64,000 bases of DNA, from positions 186,001-250,000 of the forward strand of contig CAVPDR010000006.1 in the NCBI GenBank assembly GCA_963702705.1. Reading direction: 5' to 3'. Below the pieces are notes generated by a model. It did not search any database and was not told the DNA's origin. It saw only the letters and a program-made list of their open reading frames with translations. Below, one piece after another: positions 52,278 through 60,982 of this stretch (the stretch's first letter is position 1; every line of letters begins with the position of its first letter). The stretch comes from VRUE01 sp963702705 (GTDB lineage Bacteria > Actinomycetota > Thermoleophilia > Solirubrobacterales > 70-9). Made by a program: the position numbers and the translations under genes.

Positions 52278-54410
52278 TCACCTCGCTGCCCTCCCGTTGC
52301 CGTGTCCCCTTCGCTTGCCGTGAGTCCTTCGCTTCACGCACCTGCCGTGCCGGCGAACGAAGCGCTTCCTGCAGTGAAGGTGCGGTCGGTTGCCGGGCCC
52401 TTCGAATGCGGCACTGCCTGGCGGGGAGCCTTCTCCGGCACCGATTCCGGCGCCGCGGCAGGATTCGCCTTCGCACTGCGGAGCCTGAGCGGCGGGCTCA
52501 GCAAAGCCGCCATCCACCCGGGCGTCGTAGATGGAGTTGGCGGCATCGCCGTCCTCGAGGGCGAGCGCCTGATCGGTGGCGAAGAAGACATCGTCTCCGC
52601 TTGTGCTCGCATCATTGAAAAAGGAGTCGTGGCCGCTCGTCCCGGTGGAGAGGAGATGCAGCTGGCCGTTCTCGTACTCGTAGACATCCTGCTTGCCGTT
52701 TGCATCGGCGGGAAGGAGGGCGTCGGGCGAGTCGAAGAACACGCGCCCGTTCTCCGAGAGGCTGCGCTCCAGGTAGCCGGGGGTCAGCTGGCTGCGCTCC
52801 ACCAGCAAACCGGGCCATGGGATCGAGCTCGCCGCGGTGGGGGGCGCGCCGCTCGGGTCGCACGAGGCGCAGTTGAGCTGGTCCGCCGTGGCGTCGTAGA
52901 GGTAGATCTCGGCGCAGGGCGATCCGCTCCCCCCTCCGAGGTCGCAGGCCGTTGGGTCCTGCGGGACGCTGTCATAGCCGGTCAGGCTCCTGGTCGAGTT
53001 GAAGGCGATGAAGCGCCCGCTGCGCGAAACCCTGGCGGTGAGACACGCGGCCGTCCAGTCGCAGGCCTCGTAGGGCTGACCTTCCGGGTCCGCGGCCGCG
53101 ATGGGGGCGAGCGTGGCGATGAAGATCGTTGAGTCCCCGTGGCGCAGGTAGAGGTTCGGCTGGCCCGCCGCGGCGTCGGAGGCGAGCGCGCCGTCAGCGA
53201 CGAAGTAGAGGTGGGAGCCGTCGTCGCTGGCGCCGCTGACTCCCTGGAGCTGCGCGTCGGCGGCTGGCGTGAGATCGGTTAGGCCGCCGCTGCCGACGTC
53301 GTAGCGGTAGAGGTTCTGGCCGCTGCCGGGCTCGGTGTCGCCGGTAAGGCCGGACGAGGCCGGCGCGGCGAAGAAGACCTGGGAGCCGTCGGGGGTCGCC
53401 CACATGAAGGCGCCGCCGCCACCCGGCCCGGGGCCCTGCGGAGCGTCCACCTGCACCGTGCAGGCAAGTGCCGGGTCGCTGCAGGCGCCGCTGCCGCCGA
53501 ACGGGCTCTGTGGCCGGTCCGGGTGCTGGCGCAGGTAGAGGTTGCCGCCCGCGACGAAGAGCACGCCTGAGCCGTCGGCGGACAGAGCGTGGGTGTAGCC
53601 GGCGCCGTCTCCGCCGCCGGTGCCCGGACTCAGCTGATCGCGCGCGTTTACGATCCTTCCCACCGTCGGCGTTCCGTCTGGCAGGATCGGCACGAGGCGG
53701 ACGACGCCGTCGCTCCAGACGTAGGTGTTCGTCTCGCCAGGGCTCAGCGCCGGCGAGTCGGCGGTCAGCGGCGCCGCGCTCTCGAATACCACGTGGCTGA
53801 GGTCGCTCGACGCCGCCTGCGGAAGCGCGTCGCTGGGGTCGACGCCTGCCGGCGTCAGGTTGACGAGCTGGTAGGTCGGGCCGGCGTTGTCGCGAACGAA
53901 GAGGTTCTGGAACCCCCGCGGCTCACCGGCAACCAGCGGCGGGTCGTCCTGGGGGCACGCAACCCCGTTGTAGGGGCCGTCCATCAGCAGGCCGCGTTCG
54001 AAATCGGTCGACCAGAAGGCGACATTGGGACCGCAGAGATTTGCGTCGGCCGTCGACTGGGGCGGAATGACGCCCTCGGACGACCAGCCGGCCTCGTTTC
54101 GCGTCGCAAGGAAGACGTTGCCGTTGTTGGGCACGGTGGGGGGGATGAGGAACGAGTAGAACGAGAGTCGGTCGCCGGCGGCGCTCGCGCGCGTCCCCTG
54201 GAGTGCATCGGCTTGTGCTTCGGGTGGAGAGACCAGCTCGTAGGCTCGGCAGTCGGCGAGGCTGGCGGAAGGGCCCGTGCGGAAGGTGGCGTTTGGGCAG
54301 GTGTCGGCGGAAGCCCGGGTGACAGCGGAGCCGCTCGCAAGATATGCAGCCGCAACGAGAAGGCTCGCGAACAGAGCTCTTGGCGAGGGCAGGAAGCTGA
54401 CTTCTGTCAC
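52278..54410 (-). CDS. Secreted TolB-like beta-propeller protein
   Basis: A 710-residue exported protein starting at GTG 54410, preceded by AGAGGAAA. Signal peptide about 10-35 (ALFASLLVAAAYLASGSAV). PD40/WD40-like repeats such as HALSADGSGVLFVAGGNLYL and ATPDGSQVFFAAPASSG alternate with Cys-rich loops (TCPNATFRTG, CSDPALACTV, CASCDPSGAP), and the C-terminus is a basic Cys cluster (CRKRFVRRHGRCVKRR). A similar gene pair (this one followed by the NHL/Fn3 giant) is typical of this lineage. The two are co-oriented with a 59-bp gap. Confidence 0.8.
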   Translation of the reverse strand: MTEVSFLPSPRALFASLLVAAAYLASGSAVTRASADTCPNATFRTGPSASLADCRAYELVSPPEAQADALQGTRASAAGDRLSFYSFLIPPTVPNNGNVFLATRNEAGWSSEGVIPPQSTADANLCGPNVAFWSTDFERGLLMDGPYNGVACPQDDPPLVAGEPRGFQNLFVRDNAGPTYQLVNLTPAGVDPSDALPQAASSDLSHVVFESAAPLTADSPALSPGETNTYVWSDGVVRLVPILPDGTPTVGRIVNARDQLSPGTGGGDGAGYTHALSADGSGVLFVAGGNLYLRQHPDRPQSPFGGSGACSDPALACTVQVDAPQGPGPGGGGAFMWATPDGSQVFFAAPASSGLTGDTEPGSGQNLYRYDVGSGGLTDLTPAADAQLQGVSGASDDGSHLYFVADGALASDAAAGQPNLYLRHGDSTIFIATLAPIAAADPEGQPYEACDWTAACLTARVSRSGRFIAFNSTRSLTGYDSVPQDPTACDLGGGSGSPCAEIYLYDATADQLNCASCDPSGAPPTAASSIPWPGLLVERSQLTPGYLERSLSENGRVFFDSPDALLPADANGKQDVYEYENGQLHLLSTGTSGHDSFFNDASTSGDDVFFATDQALALEDGDAANSIYDARVDGGFAEPAAQAPQCEGESCRGAGIGAGEGSPPGSAAFEGPGNRPHLHCRKRFVRRHGRCVKRRTHGKRRGHGNGRAAR

Positions 54411-54471
54411 TCGATTTCCTCTCCTTTCGTGTGCAATCTCCTTCGCCCGGAGATCGTCATGCGCCACTCCC

Positions 54472-54510
54472 AAAAAGACGAGGCGCGGCGAAGCGCCGTT
54501 TGGCGCCTCG
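54472..54510 (-). terminator. Rho-independent terminator of the 54540 gene
   Basis: On the minus strand CGAGGCGC (54503-54510) and GCGCCTCG (54479-54486) form a stem, with an inner GGCG...CGCC pairing, followed by TCTTTTTG. This is a classic hairpin plus T-run, 30 bp past the stop of the secreted-protein gene. Confidence 0.8.
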
Positions 54511-54539
54511 CCGCGCAAATTCTCATGTTCCGATTCTGC

Positions 54540-55250
54540 TTAGCACATGCTGGATTTTATTGTTACTTTTTTGCTGAGGGTCAGAGTTTGCGTTCCTTCG
54601 ATGCCTGCCCCCTGGTTTGCCCAGGACGGACCGCCGTTGATGGCCGTGCCCGCACTTTTAAGGAAGTCCGCCACTTCCGCGCAGGTCGACGGACTCCAAT
54701 ACGACATGAATTCGTTCATGCCTTTTGTCTGTTTGCACACAATTTTCAGCGTCGATGTGGACGTGTTCACAGGTTCGACTGGGCACACGACACCTTCGGT
54801 CACGGTCACGCTGGTTCCGATGCCAAACAGCGTGCAGGAGAACGAGGCGAACGTGCTTCCACTCGCGGGCTTGAACCACACTGCCGCGATGTTTTTCGAG
54901 GCGCCCGTGTAGACCAATTCGCCTACCACTTTGGACGTGACTGTCCCGCTGGGTTCACCTGCTGTCGTGCAGGTTGCTCCCGAGCTGGAACATCCGGTGA
55001 ATTTCAGAGTGGCTTTCGACTGAGTTTTGCTTGTGATTTCACCGGTACTGCTTTGGCCGGTACATTTTACCGTGTGAGCACCATCTAACGTTTCCAGTGT
55101 CCCGGCCCCGCCAGTTCCAGTGAAGGTCACCGGAAAGGTCCCCCCTTCGGGTTCCGCTTCGGGCTGGGTTGCAGAGGCGCCCGAAGCCGTTACCGCTCCC
55201 AAGAGGAAGACGGCCACGAGGGCGAGTCCCATTGTTCTGATGCTTCGCAT
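54540..55250 (-). CDS. Secreted Cys-containing beta protein
   Basis: A 236-residue exported protein from ATG 55250, which follows AGGAG by eight bases. Signal peptide about 1-27 (TMGLALVAVFLLGAVTASGASA). Features shared with the protein at 39366: FTGCSSSGATCTTAG and SFSCTLFGIG followed by CPVEPVNTSTSTLKIVC. Function unknown; it belongs to a family of small secreted proteins frequent in Thermoleophilia. It has its own terminator at 54472. Confidence 0.8.
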   Translation of the reverse strand: MRSIRTMGLALVAVFLLGAVTASGASATQPEAEPEGGTFPVTFTGTGGAGTLETLDGAHTVKCTGQSSTGEITSKTQSKATLKFTGCSSSGATCTTAGEPSGTVTSKVVGELVYTGASKNIAAVWFKPASGSTFASFSCTLFGIGTSVTVTEGVVCPVEPVNTSTSTLKIVCKQTKGMNEFMSYWSPSTCAEVADFLKSAGTAINGGPSWANQGAGIEGTQTLTLSKKVTIKSSMC

Positions 55251-55707
55251 TTGTAGTTCTCCTTGTATTGGGCATTTCGACGAGCGGCGCGCCAAATCCA
55301 CTCAGTGCTACCGCTGCCGTCCTTGCGCGACGCTCCCGGCGCCGCACGTCCAAGGATCGCCCGTCTCTCACGATTTGCAAGTGGATAGGCCGTCTGCTTT
55401 TTATCTCGGCTTAACATCGGCAAAGAAATGCCTGGCCGACCGGCCGCGAAAAGTGGCGCGAGCAGGGCTTCTCGGCTACCCTGTAAAGACTCCTACCGGC
55501 CCTCGGGCCGGGTTGGGAAGCTGTACCGACGCCGGGGTGGCCAAATCCATGAGTGCATTCAGCGCCCCGGCGTCGGATTTTCGTCGGGCGGCATTGCCTC
55601 GCCGCCTGGAATGCGGCCTTACCCGCGCGCTGAAGAACCAAACAATAAAAGTTTGCTGAGCATGGGCTTGGGGCCGATTGCTTGCGCTCGAACGGGTCTT
55701 GGCGCGG
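55251..55707. other. 457-bp gene-free region with strong RNA-like secondary structure
   Basis: No convincing gene. Inverted repeats: CCGACGCCGGGG (55526-55537) / CCCCGGCGTCGG (55565-55576) around a 27-nt loop, CCGGCCC (55496-55502) / GGGCCGG (55505-55511), and CAGGG (55463-55467) / CCCTG (55479-55483). Read on the minus strand this is the 5' region of the 54540 gene. It could be a structured leader, riboswitch or small RNA. I saw no match to a known riboswitch core. Confidence 0.4.
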
Positions 55708-58660
55708 CTACTTGCCCGCGGTGAGCGTCGCGCTGGTGTAGGCCGTGCCTTCCGCGGCGGCGACCGTCAGGGTCTCGGAGCTCGACGATTTCGAGGTGAA
55801 GGTGAAGGTCGTCGCCGATTCGGCGGCGCCGGTGCTGGGGATCGCGAGCGGGGTGCCGGTGATGGTGCCGGAGCCGCTGGTGGTGACTTTGGCCGCGTGG
55901 CCGCTGCCCAGCGCGCTGACGGTGTTGCCGACGCTGTCGGTGACGTTGACCTTTGCTTTCACCGTGCCCGTATTGCCCAGCCCGGTCAGCGAGCAGGCGA
56001 AGAGGCAGGTCGGGCCGAGGGTCCCGGCGCTGACGTTGATGTTGGTCAGCGCCCACCGTGCCGCTGCGCCCGGCGAGACGGTCATCGCGAGCGGCGTCGG
56101 GTTGGAGATGGTGCCGTCGCTGACCGTGATGCTCGCCGCGCCGGCAAGGTTGAGCTTCAGCACGCCGTTCTTCGAGGATGAGACTGAGGCGACGCCGCTG
56201 GTGAAGCTGATCGCCGTGGTGCTGCCGAAGTTGACGACCGTGCCGGCGCTGTTGACGACGGAGGGGAGCGTCCCGTTCGGGCTGGCCAAGGACCCCGAGA
56301 AGACGAGGTTCTTGGCGCCGGTGTAAGTGGTGACCGTATTGCTGTAGGGGTCCTGCGCGGTGATCGTCAGGTTGTCGGCCGCGGCGGCGACCGGCGTGGT
56401 CGTGGCGGCGGCAAGGAGGAATTTGGAGGCCGTCGTCGCCACCGTCAGCGAGACGCTGGCGGTAATGAAGGTGCCGTCGGTCGCCTGGAGATTGGTCGCG
56501 CCGCTCTTGTAGAGCTTCATCGCGCCGTTTTTGGCCCCGTTGACCGTGGCCATTCCGGCGCTGAAGTCGATCGTCGTTGCGGTGCCGATGGCTACGTCGT
56601 TCCCGGAGGAGTCCGAAACCGTCGGGGTGTTCCCGCCAGGGCTGGCCAGGGGGCCAGTAAAGGTGAGGCTTTTGGCGCCGGTGTAAGTGATGGCCGTGTT
56701 GCCGTAGGTGTCCTGGGCGGTCGTGGTGAGGTTGTCGGTGGCGCCCGCGGCGGGCGTGGTCGTGGCGGCGGTGAGCACGAGTTTCGCGACGGCGAGCGGC
56801 GAGACCGTCACTTCGACGGGGGCAGAGGTCGAGATCGAGCCGTCGCTCACTTCGATGTCGGCTTCGCCGCTGGCGTAGAGCTTCATCACGCCGTTCTTGG
56901 TCGTGGTGACCGTGGCCACCCCAGCGGTGAAGGAGATCGCGGTCGCGGTCCCGAAGGCCGTCGCCGTGCCGGAGCTGTTGGCGACGGTCGGTTTGTTGGT
57001 GCCGACGGTGGCAGCGCCGGAGAAGGTGAGGCTGTGCGAGCCGGTGTAGGGGGTGGCCGTGTTGCCGTAGGCGTCAAGAGCGGTGATCGTGAGGTTGGAA
57101 GAGCCCCCCGCGGCGAGGGTGGTTACCGAGGCGGAGAGGGTGAACCGCACTGCCGTCGCCCCGGCGACGGTGACGACCAGCGGGGTGGGAGTCAGAAGGG
57201 TGCCGTCGGTCGCCTGGAGATTGGTCGCGCCGCTCTTGTAGAGCTTCATCGCGCCGTTTTTCCCGCCGCCGGCGGTGGCCACGCCGGCGCTGAAGTCGAT
57301 TGCGATGGCGGCGCCGAAAGCGGTGTCGGCGCCGGCGGAGTCCGCGATCGTGGGCACGGTCCCATTGGGGCCTGCCGAAGCGCTCGAAGAAGGTGAGGCC
57401 GTGCGAGCCGGAATAGGAGGTCGCGGTATTGCCGTAGGTGTCCTGGGCCGTGATCGTGAGGTTGTCCGTTTCGCCGGCCGCAGGCGTGGTCGTGGTCGCC
57501 GTCAGCACGAACTTCGCCGCCGCGAGCGGTGCCACGGTCACTTCCAGCGGTGCGGCGGTCGAGATCGTGCCGTCGCTGACGCCGATGCTCGGCGACTCCG
57601 CCTTGTAGAGCTTCATCGCGCCGTTTTTGCCGGAGGAGACCGTGGCGACGCCGGCGCTGAAAGTGAGTGCCGTTGCGGTTCCAAAGGCGGTGGCCGTGCC
57701 GGAGCTGTTGGCGACGGTCGGTTTGTTGGTGCCGATGGTTGCGGCGCCGGAGAAGGTGAGGCTGTGAGAGCCGGTGTACGTTGTCGCGACATTGCCGTAG
57801 GCGTCCTTGGCGGTGATCGTGAGGTTGTCGGTTTCGCCCGCCGCGGGGGCGGTGCTCGTTGCCGCGAGGGCGAGTTTGGCCGCGGTGGCCGATGCCACCG
57901 TGACTCCGAGCGGCGTTGTGGTGGAGATCGTGCCATCGCTTGCTTCGACGCTGGCTTCGCCTTTCGCGTAAAGCTTCATCACGCCATTGCTGGAGGAGGA
58001 GACCGTTGCGACGCCGGCGCTGAAGGTGAGCGCCGTCGGGCTACCGAACGCCGTGGCCGTGCCGGCGCTGTCGGCGATGGTCGGCGTGATCCCATTGGGG
58101 CTCGCTGGAGCGCCGCTGAAGATCAGGCTGTGGGCCCCGGCGTAGGTGGTGACCGTGCCCCCTTTAGCGTCCTTCGAGGTGATCGTCAGGTTGTCGGCAA
58201 CACCGGCGGTCGGTGTCAGGGTGGTGGCGCCAAGCACGAAGTGGTCGGCCGGGCCGACGGTGACCGTCGCCGCTTTGCTCGAGCTAATTGTGGTCCAGGA
58301 GCGCCACTTGGCGGTGACGACATAGGTATAGGTGCCGGGTTCGAGGCCACTGTCGACGCAGCTGGCGACGGTGAGCGTGGAGGCGCAGGTCCCGTTGGCG
58401 CTTTTGCCGTCACGACTGACGGAATAGGCGACGGTTCCGGTCGCTGGAGCCGTGATGGCGCCCCAGGCCAGAGCGACGGTGCCACCGGCCGCCGGGATGG
58501 CGCTGGAGATCGTCGGTTTGGGAAGTTGAGAGATGCCGGTCGGGGCGCTTTCTCCGGCACCCGTCGTGGTGAAGTAGGCGACGGCGGTGCCGACCGCGGT
58601 TGTCGCCAGCATGGCGAAGGCCACGATCCCGGCGATGCCGTGGGGGAGCAGCCGTCTCAT
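55708..58660 (-). pseudogene. Frameshifted secreted protein with filamin/Ig-like repeats
   Basis: ATG 58660 gives MRRLLPHGIAGIVAFAMLAT, a SipW/TasA-type signal segment ending in AYFTTTGAG, then at least six repeats of about 93 residues (TPAAGETDNLTITAKDAYG ... YTGSHSLTFSG ... FSAGVATVSS ... VMKLY). The frame breaks in the third repeat at about 57384-57393 (TTCTTCG on the minus strand where TTCTCG-like sequence would keep frame) and continues in another frame to 55708. Restored, it would be about 983 residues. It may be a decayed gene, an error, or a recoding site. Its start overlaps the stop of the gene at 58657. Confidence 0.75.
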
Positions 58661-59427
58661 CCTCGGGCGATGCCAGAGAAGGACAGCGGGAACTGGACGC
58701 CCTGGCAGGCATCCTGGTTGAACGGCAGGTCACGGAGCTGGATCGCCGGTGGCGAGACGCCCGGTGCCGGCAGGGTCACTGAGCCATTCGCCGGGACCTT
58801 GAGCGGTGCCGCACTCGAGGCGCTCGATTCGATCAGCGCCAGGTTCTCAGCGCTGGTGCATCCCTGTGGATTGCCGGTGGGTGTGGCGCGCAGGCTGGTG
58901 ACGAAGATCGGCACTGGGTGGGGGTTGGCGACCGTCACCGGCAGTGCGACAGGGGGAGCCCCGGGGTACAGGGCGCTCAGGCCCGATAGCTGCGGGACGA
59001 TCGAGAAGTCCTTCGGTTCCAGCACCCGCCAGCGAAAGCGAGTCGCCGCACCCTTCCGGCCGGCGCCGTCGAGCGCCCGCACCGAGAAGACGTGGCTGCC
59101 GGTCGTCAGGCCCCTGAAGACAACTGGGGGCCGACAGGCCTTCCAGCCCCGTCCGTCGAGGCGGCATTGGAAGCGCAGATTGCGCCCCCGGGCGGCGAAG
59201 GCGAATTTGGCGCTGGTCGAGGTTGCCATCTTGTTCGGGTGCTGGGAGATCGACGGCGGAGGCGGTAGCGCTCCACCCGCTCGGGGCTCCGCGACGGGGC
59301 CAGCACCGGTGTGCTTGCCGGGCGACGCCGCGTAGGCGACCGCGCCGAGGCAGCCGACCGCGCCGAGGAGCAGGGCGAGCATCCTCGAGGCGGTCGCGCT
59401 GCGTGTGGCGATGCGACGATGCGCCAT
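58657..59427 (-). CDS. Secreted protein with Ig-like domain
   Basis: A 256-residue exported protein. Signal peptide about 13-36 (ASRMLALLLGAVGCLGAVAYA). Residues about 60-130 are the same Ig-like domain found at the C-terminus of the RTX protein (FAARGRNLRFQCRLDGRGW, RALDGAGRKGA). The C-terminal part ends with NQDACQGVQFPLSFSG, parallel to the C-terminus of the protein at 59474. It is the middle gene of a three-gene operon; its TGA overlaps the ATG at 58660. Confidence 0.8.
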   Translation of the reverse strand: MAHRRIATRSATASRMLALLLGAVGCLGAVAYAASPGKHTGAGPVAEPRAGGALPPPPSISQHPNKMATSTSAKFAFAARGRNLRFQCRLDGRGWKACRPPVVFRGLTTGSHVFSVRALDGAGRKGAATRFRWRVLEPKDFSIVPQLSGLSALYPGAPPVALPVTVANPHPVPIFVTSLRATPTGNPQGCTSAENLALIESSASSAAPLKVPANGSVTLPAPGVSPPAIQLRDLPFNQDACQGVQFPLSFSGIARG

Positions 59428-59473
59428 CTCGCGGCTTTAACCGATCGACTCCGTTCGTTCGCTGTCCGCCGGC

Positions 59474-59944
59474 CTAGTTGTTGGTCAGGTGGAGCGTCAG
59501 GGTTGCGCCCTGGCAGCCGTCCTGGTTGACGCCGGTTTCGTTCATCGCCAGCGTCCCGGTCGCGGCGACGCTTTGGCCGTTGCCTGGGGTGACGACCTGG
59601 TTGACGGGGACCGGTGCCATCGTGAAGTCCGGGTTGCCGCCGCTGATCGTGGTGCTGCAGGTCGAGTGGCCGGCGTCGACCGAGATGCTCGCGAGGCTGA
59701 CCGTGCCGACGCGCTGCACCCCGGAGGAGGGGTTGTCGACCGTGAAGGTCACCGGCGAAGATGAGCCCGGGAAGAGGCTGGAAGAGATCGTCGCGTGGAG
59801 CGTCACCGGCGAGCTCGATCCGGCCGTTGCCGTGCCCGTACCCGAGCCGGTCGACGTGAAGTAAGCGAGAGCGACGCCTGCTACGGCCAGTGCGACGACG
59901 CAGCCGAACGCCGTCAGTACCTTCTTTGAAGTAGTCCAACCCAT
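59474..59944 (-). CDS. Secreted TasA/camelysin-like protein
   Basis: A 156-residue exported protein from ATG 59944 (preceded by AAAGGGG; a further ATG at 59971 is possible). SipW/TasA-type signal: TAFGCVVALAVAGVALAYFTS, then a beta-sandwich with GSSSPVTFTVDNPSSGVQRV and a C-terminal NQDGCQGATLTLHLTN. Members of the TasA/CalY family form extracellular matrix fibres and are cleaved by SipW; no SipW gene is in the window. First gene of the operon with 58657 and 55708. Confidence 0.75.
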   Translation of the reverse strand: MGWTTSKKVLTAFGCVVALAVAGVALAYFTSTGSGTGTATAGSSSPVTLHATISSSLFPGSSSPVTFTVDNPSSGVQRVGTVSLASISVDAGHSTCSTTISGGNPDFTMAPVPVNQVVTPGNGQSVAATGTLAMNETGVNQDGCQGATLTLHLTNN

Positions 59945-60027
59945 CGTTTTCTTCCCCTTTGTGAGCGACATTGAACGAAGTCCATTTCTCTGGACGCAAA
60001 GGCATCGACGGATCGTGAGAACTTTTT

Positions 60028-60061
60028 AAACCTGCAACGGCAGACAGGTTTTTTCTTTTTT
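60028..60061 (+). terminator. Hairpin plus T-run with no assigned gene
   Basis: AAACCTG (60028-60034) and CAGGTTT (60045-60051) form a 7-bp stem followed by TTTCTTTTTT on the plus strand, an intrinsic terminator shape. No plus-strand gene lies upstream of it, so it may end a small unannotated RNA or be antisense to the promoter region of the operon at 59944. Confidence 0.4.
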
Positions 60062-60122
60062 GTACAGCTCGTATAAGAGGGCCCGGGCCGAAGCCGCGAC
60101 GTGCCAAACCGGTTTCCGGGGG

Positions 60123-60359
60123 CTAGCTATGCGCCAATTCGCGATCGATGATCGCCGCCAGCGCGTCGTGCGCCCCCTCGGCCGGGGTGCCTGAGATCCG
60201 CGCCCCAGCGGCGACGCCGCGCACGTTTTCGGCCGCTCTCAGCGCGTGCCAGTGGGAATCGAAGGACTCGCCCGAGGTCGCGACAGTGCGGCCATCGTTG
60301 CCGAGCAAGCGCCAGCGCCACTGGCCGACAAGGTCTTCAAATGCGTCGAATTGGTGCAT
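60123..60359 (-). CDS. YegP-like DUF1508 protein
   Basis: A 78-residue protein with one DUF1508 (YegP-like) unit: HQFDAFEDLVGQWRWRLLGN and VATSGESFDSHWHALRAAEN. Such proteins are small beta-alpha modules of unknown function, often stress-linked. The ATG at 60359 is six bases after AGGAG (an upstream ATG at 60365 is too close to it). A near-perfect actinobacterial LexA box lies just upstream (60385-60398), so it is probably SOS-induced. Confidence 0.8.
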   Translation of the reverse strand: MHQFDAFEDLVGQWRWRLLGNDGRTVATSGESFDSHWHALRAAENVRGVAAGARISGTPAEGAHDALAAIIDRELAHS

Positions 60360-60384
60360 CGCCATCTCCTATCCGGTTTGTATA

Positions 60385-60398
60385 CGAACACATGTTCG
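60385..60398 (-). promoter_or_regulatory. LexA (SOS) box upstream of the YegP-like gene
   Basis: CGAAC-ACAT-GTTCG at 60385-60398 matches the actinobacterial LexA consensus CGAAC-N4-GTTCG at all ten defined positions. It ends 26 bp before the ATG at 60359 and lies just upstream of TATACA, a possible -10 element, so LexA would block transcription. Confidence 0.75.
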
Positions 60399-60495
60399 CA
60401 GGGCCGGCGGCGGAAAAAGAAACGGCCGGCGCATCCGCCCTGAAGCGATGCGCCGGCCGCGGCGAATACCTTGAGACTCGGCTTGGGTGGCCGGC

Positions 60496-60885
60496 TCAGC
60501 CGCCCTGGGCGCCGTACTTGATCGTCTTGCCCGGCTTGGTGCAGATCGTCGGGATGTAGCCGGGCGGAACTTTGAATTCGGCGCTCTCGCATTTGTAGTT
60601 CTGCGGGTAGCCGTATTTGCCGGTCTTTTCGCCGTTATAGGAGAGGCGGAAGAATTCGTAGGCCTTGGCGCACGTGGTTCCCTTGATCGAGATCGCCTTG
60701 ACCGTGACCGTGTAAGGGGTCGTTTCGCCTTCGGATCCTTCGATTTGAATCTTCAAGGACTTGTTCGGGCAGGTCTTGAACCCGCCCGAGGCCTGCGCCC
60801 CCGGCGCCAGCGCCACCACCAGCGCGATCAGCGCCACCGCGCTTGCCAAAACACCGATTCCGTACCGTTTGCCTGGAGCTTCCAT
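60496..60885 (-). CDS. Small secreted protein
   Basis: A 129-residue exported protein from ATG 60885. Signal peptide about 10-33 (VLASAVALIALVVALAPGAQA). The rest is a small beta protein with four Cys (KTCPNKSL, KGTTCAKAYEF, YKCESAEF, TICTKPGK), likely two disulfides. No family recognised, but size and Cys spacing resemble other small secreted proteins in this window. A 7-bp hairpin (60899-60917) lies directly upstream of the gene. Confidence 0.7.
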   Translation of the reverse strand: MEAPGKRYGIGVLASAVALIALVVALAPGAQASGGFKTCPNKSLKIQIEGSEGETTPYTVTVKAISIKGTTCAKAYEFFRLSYNGEKTGKYGYPQNYKCESAEFKVPPGYIPTICTKPGKTIKYGAQGG

Positions 60886-60982
60886 TCCCGCCTCTCTGGT
60901 CAAAGGGGCGCTTTGACGGCCCCGATCGCGGCGGAGCCTACTTGCGCGGCGGGGCCTCCGGTCCGGATCGGTGAAATCCTGG

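Noticed and set aside
55440..55640. Possible c-di-GMP or cobalamin riboswitch
   Set aside because: Stretches such as GGTAGCC and GGGTAGCC were seen, but the conserved cores and their order are absent.
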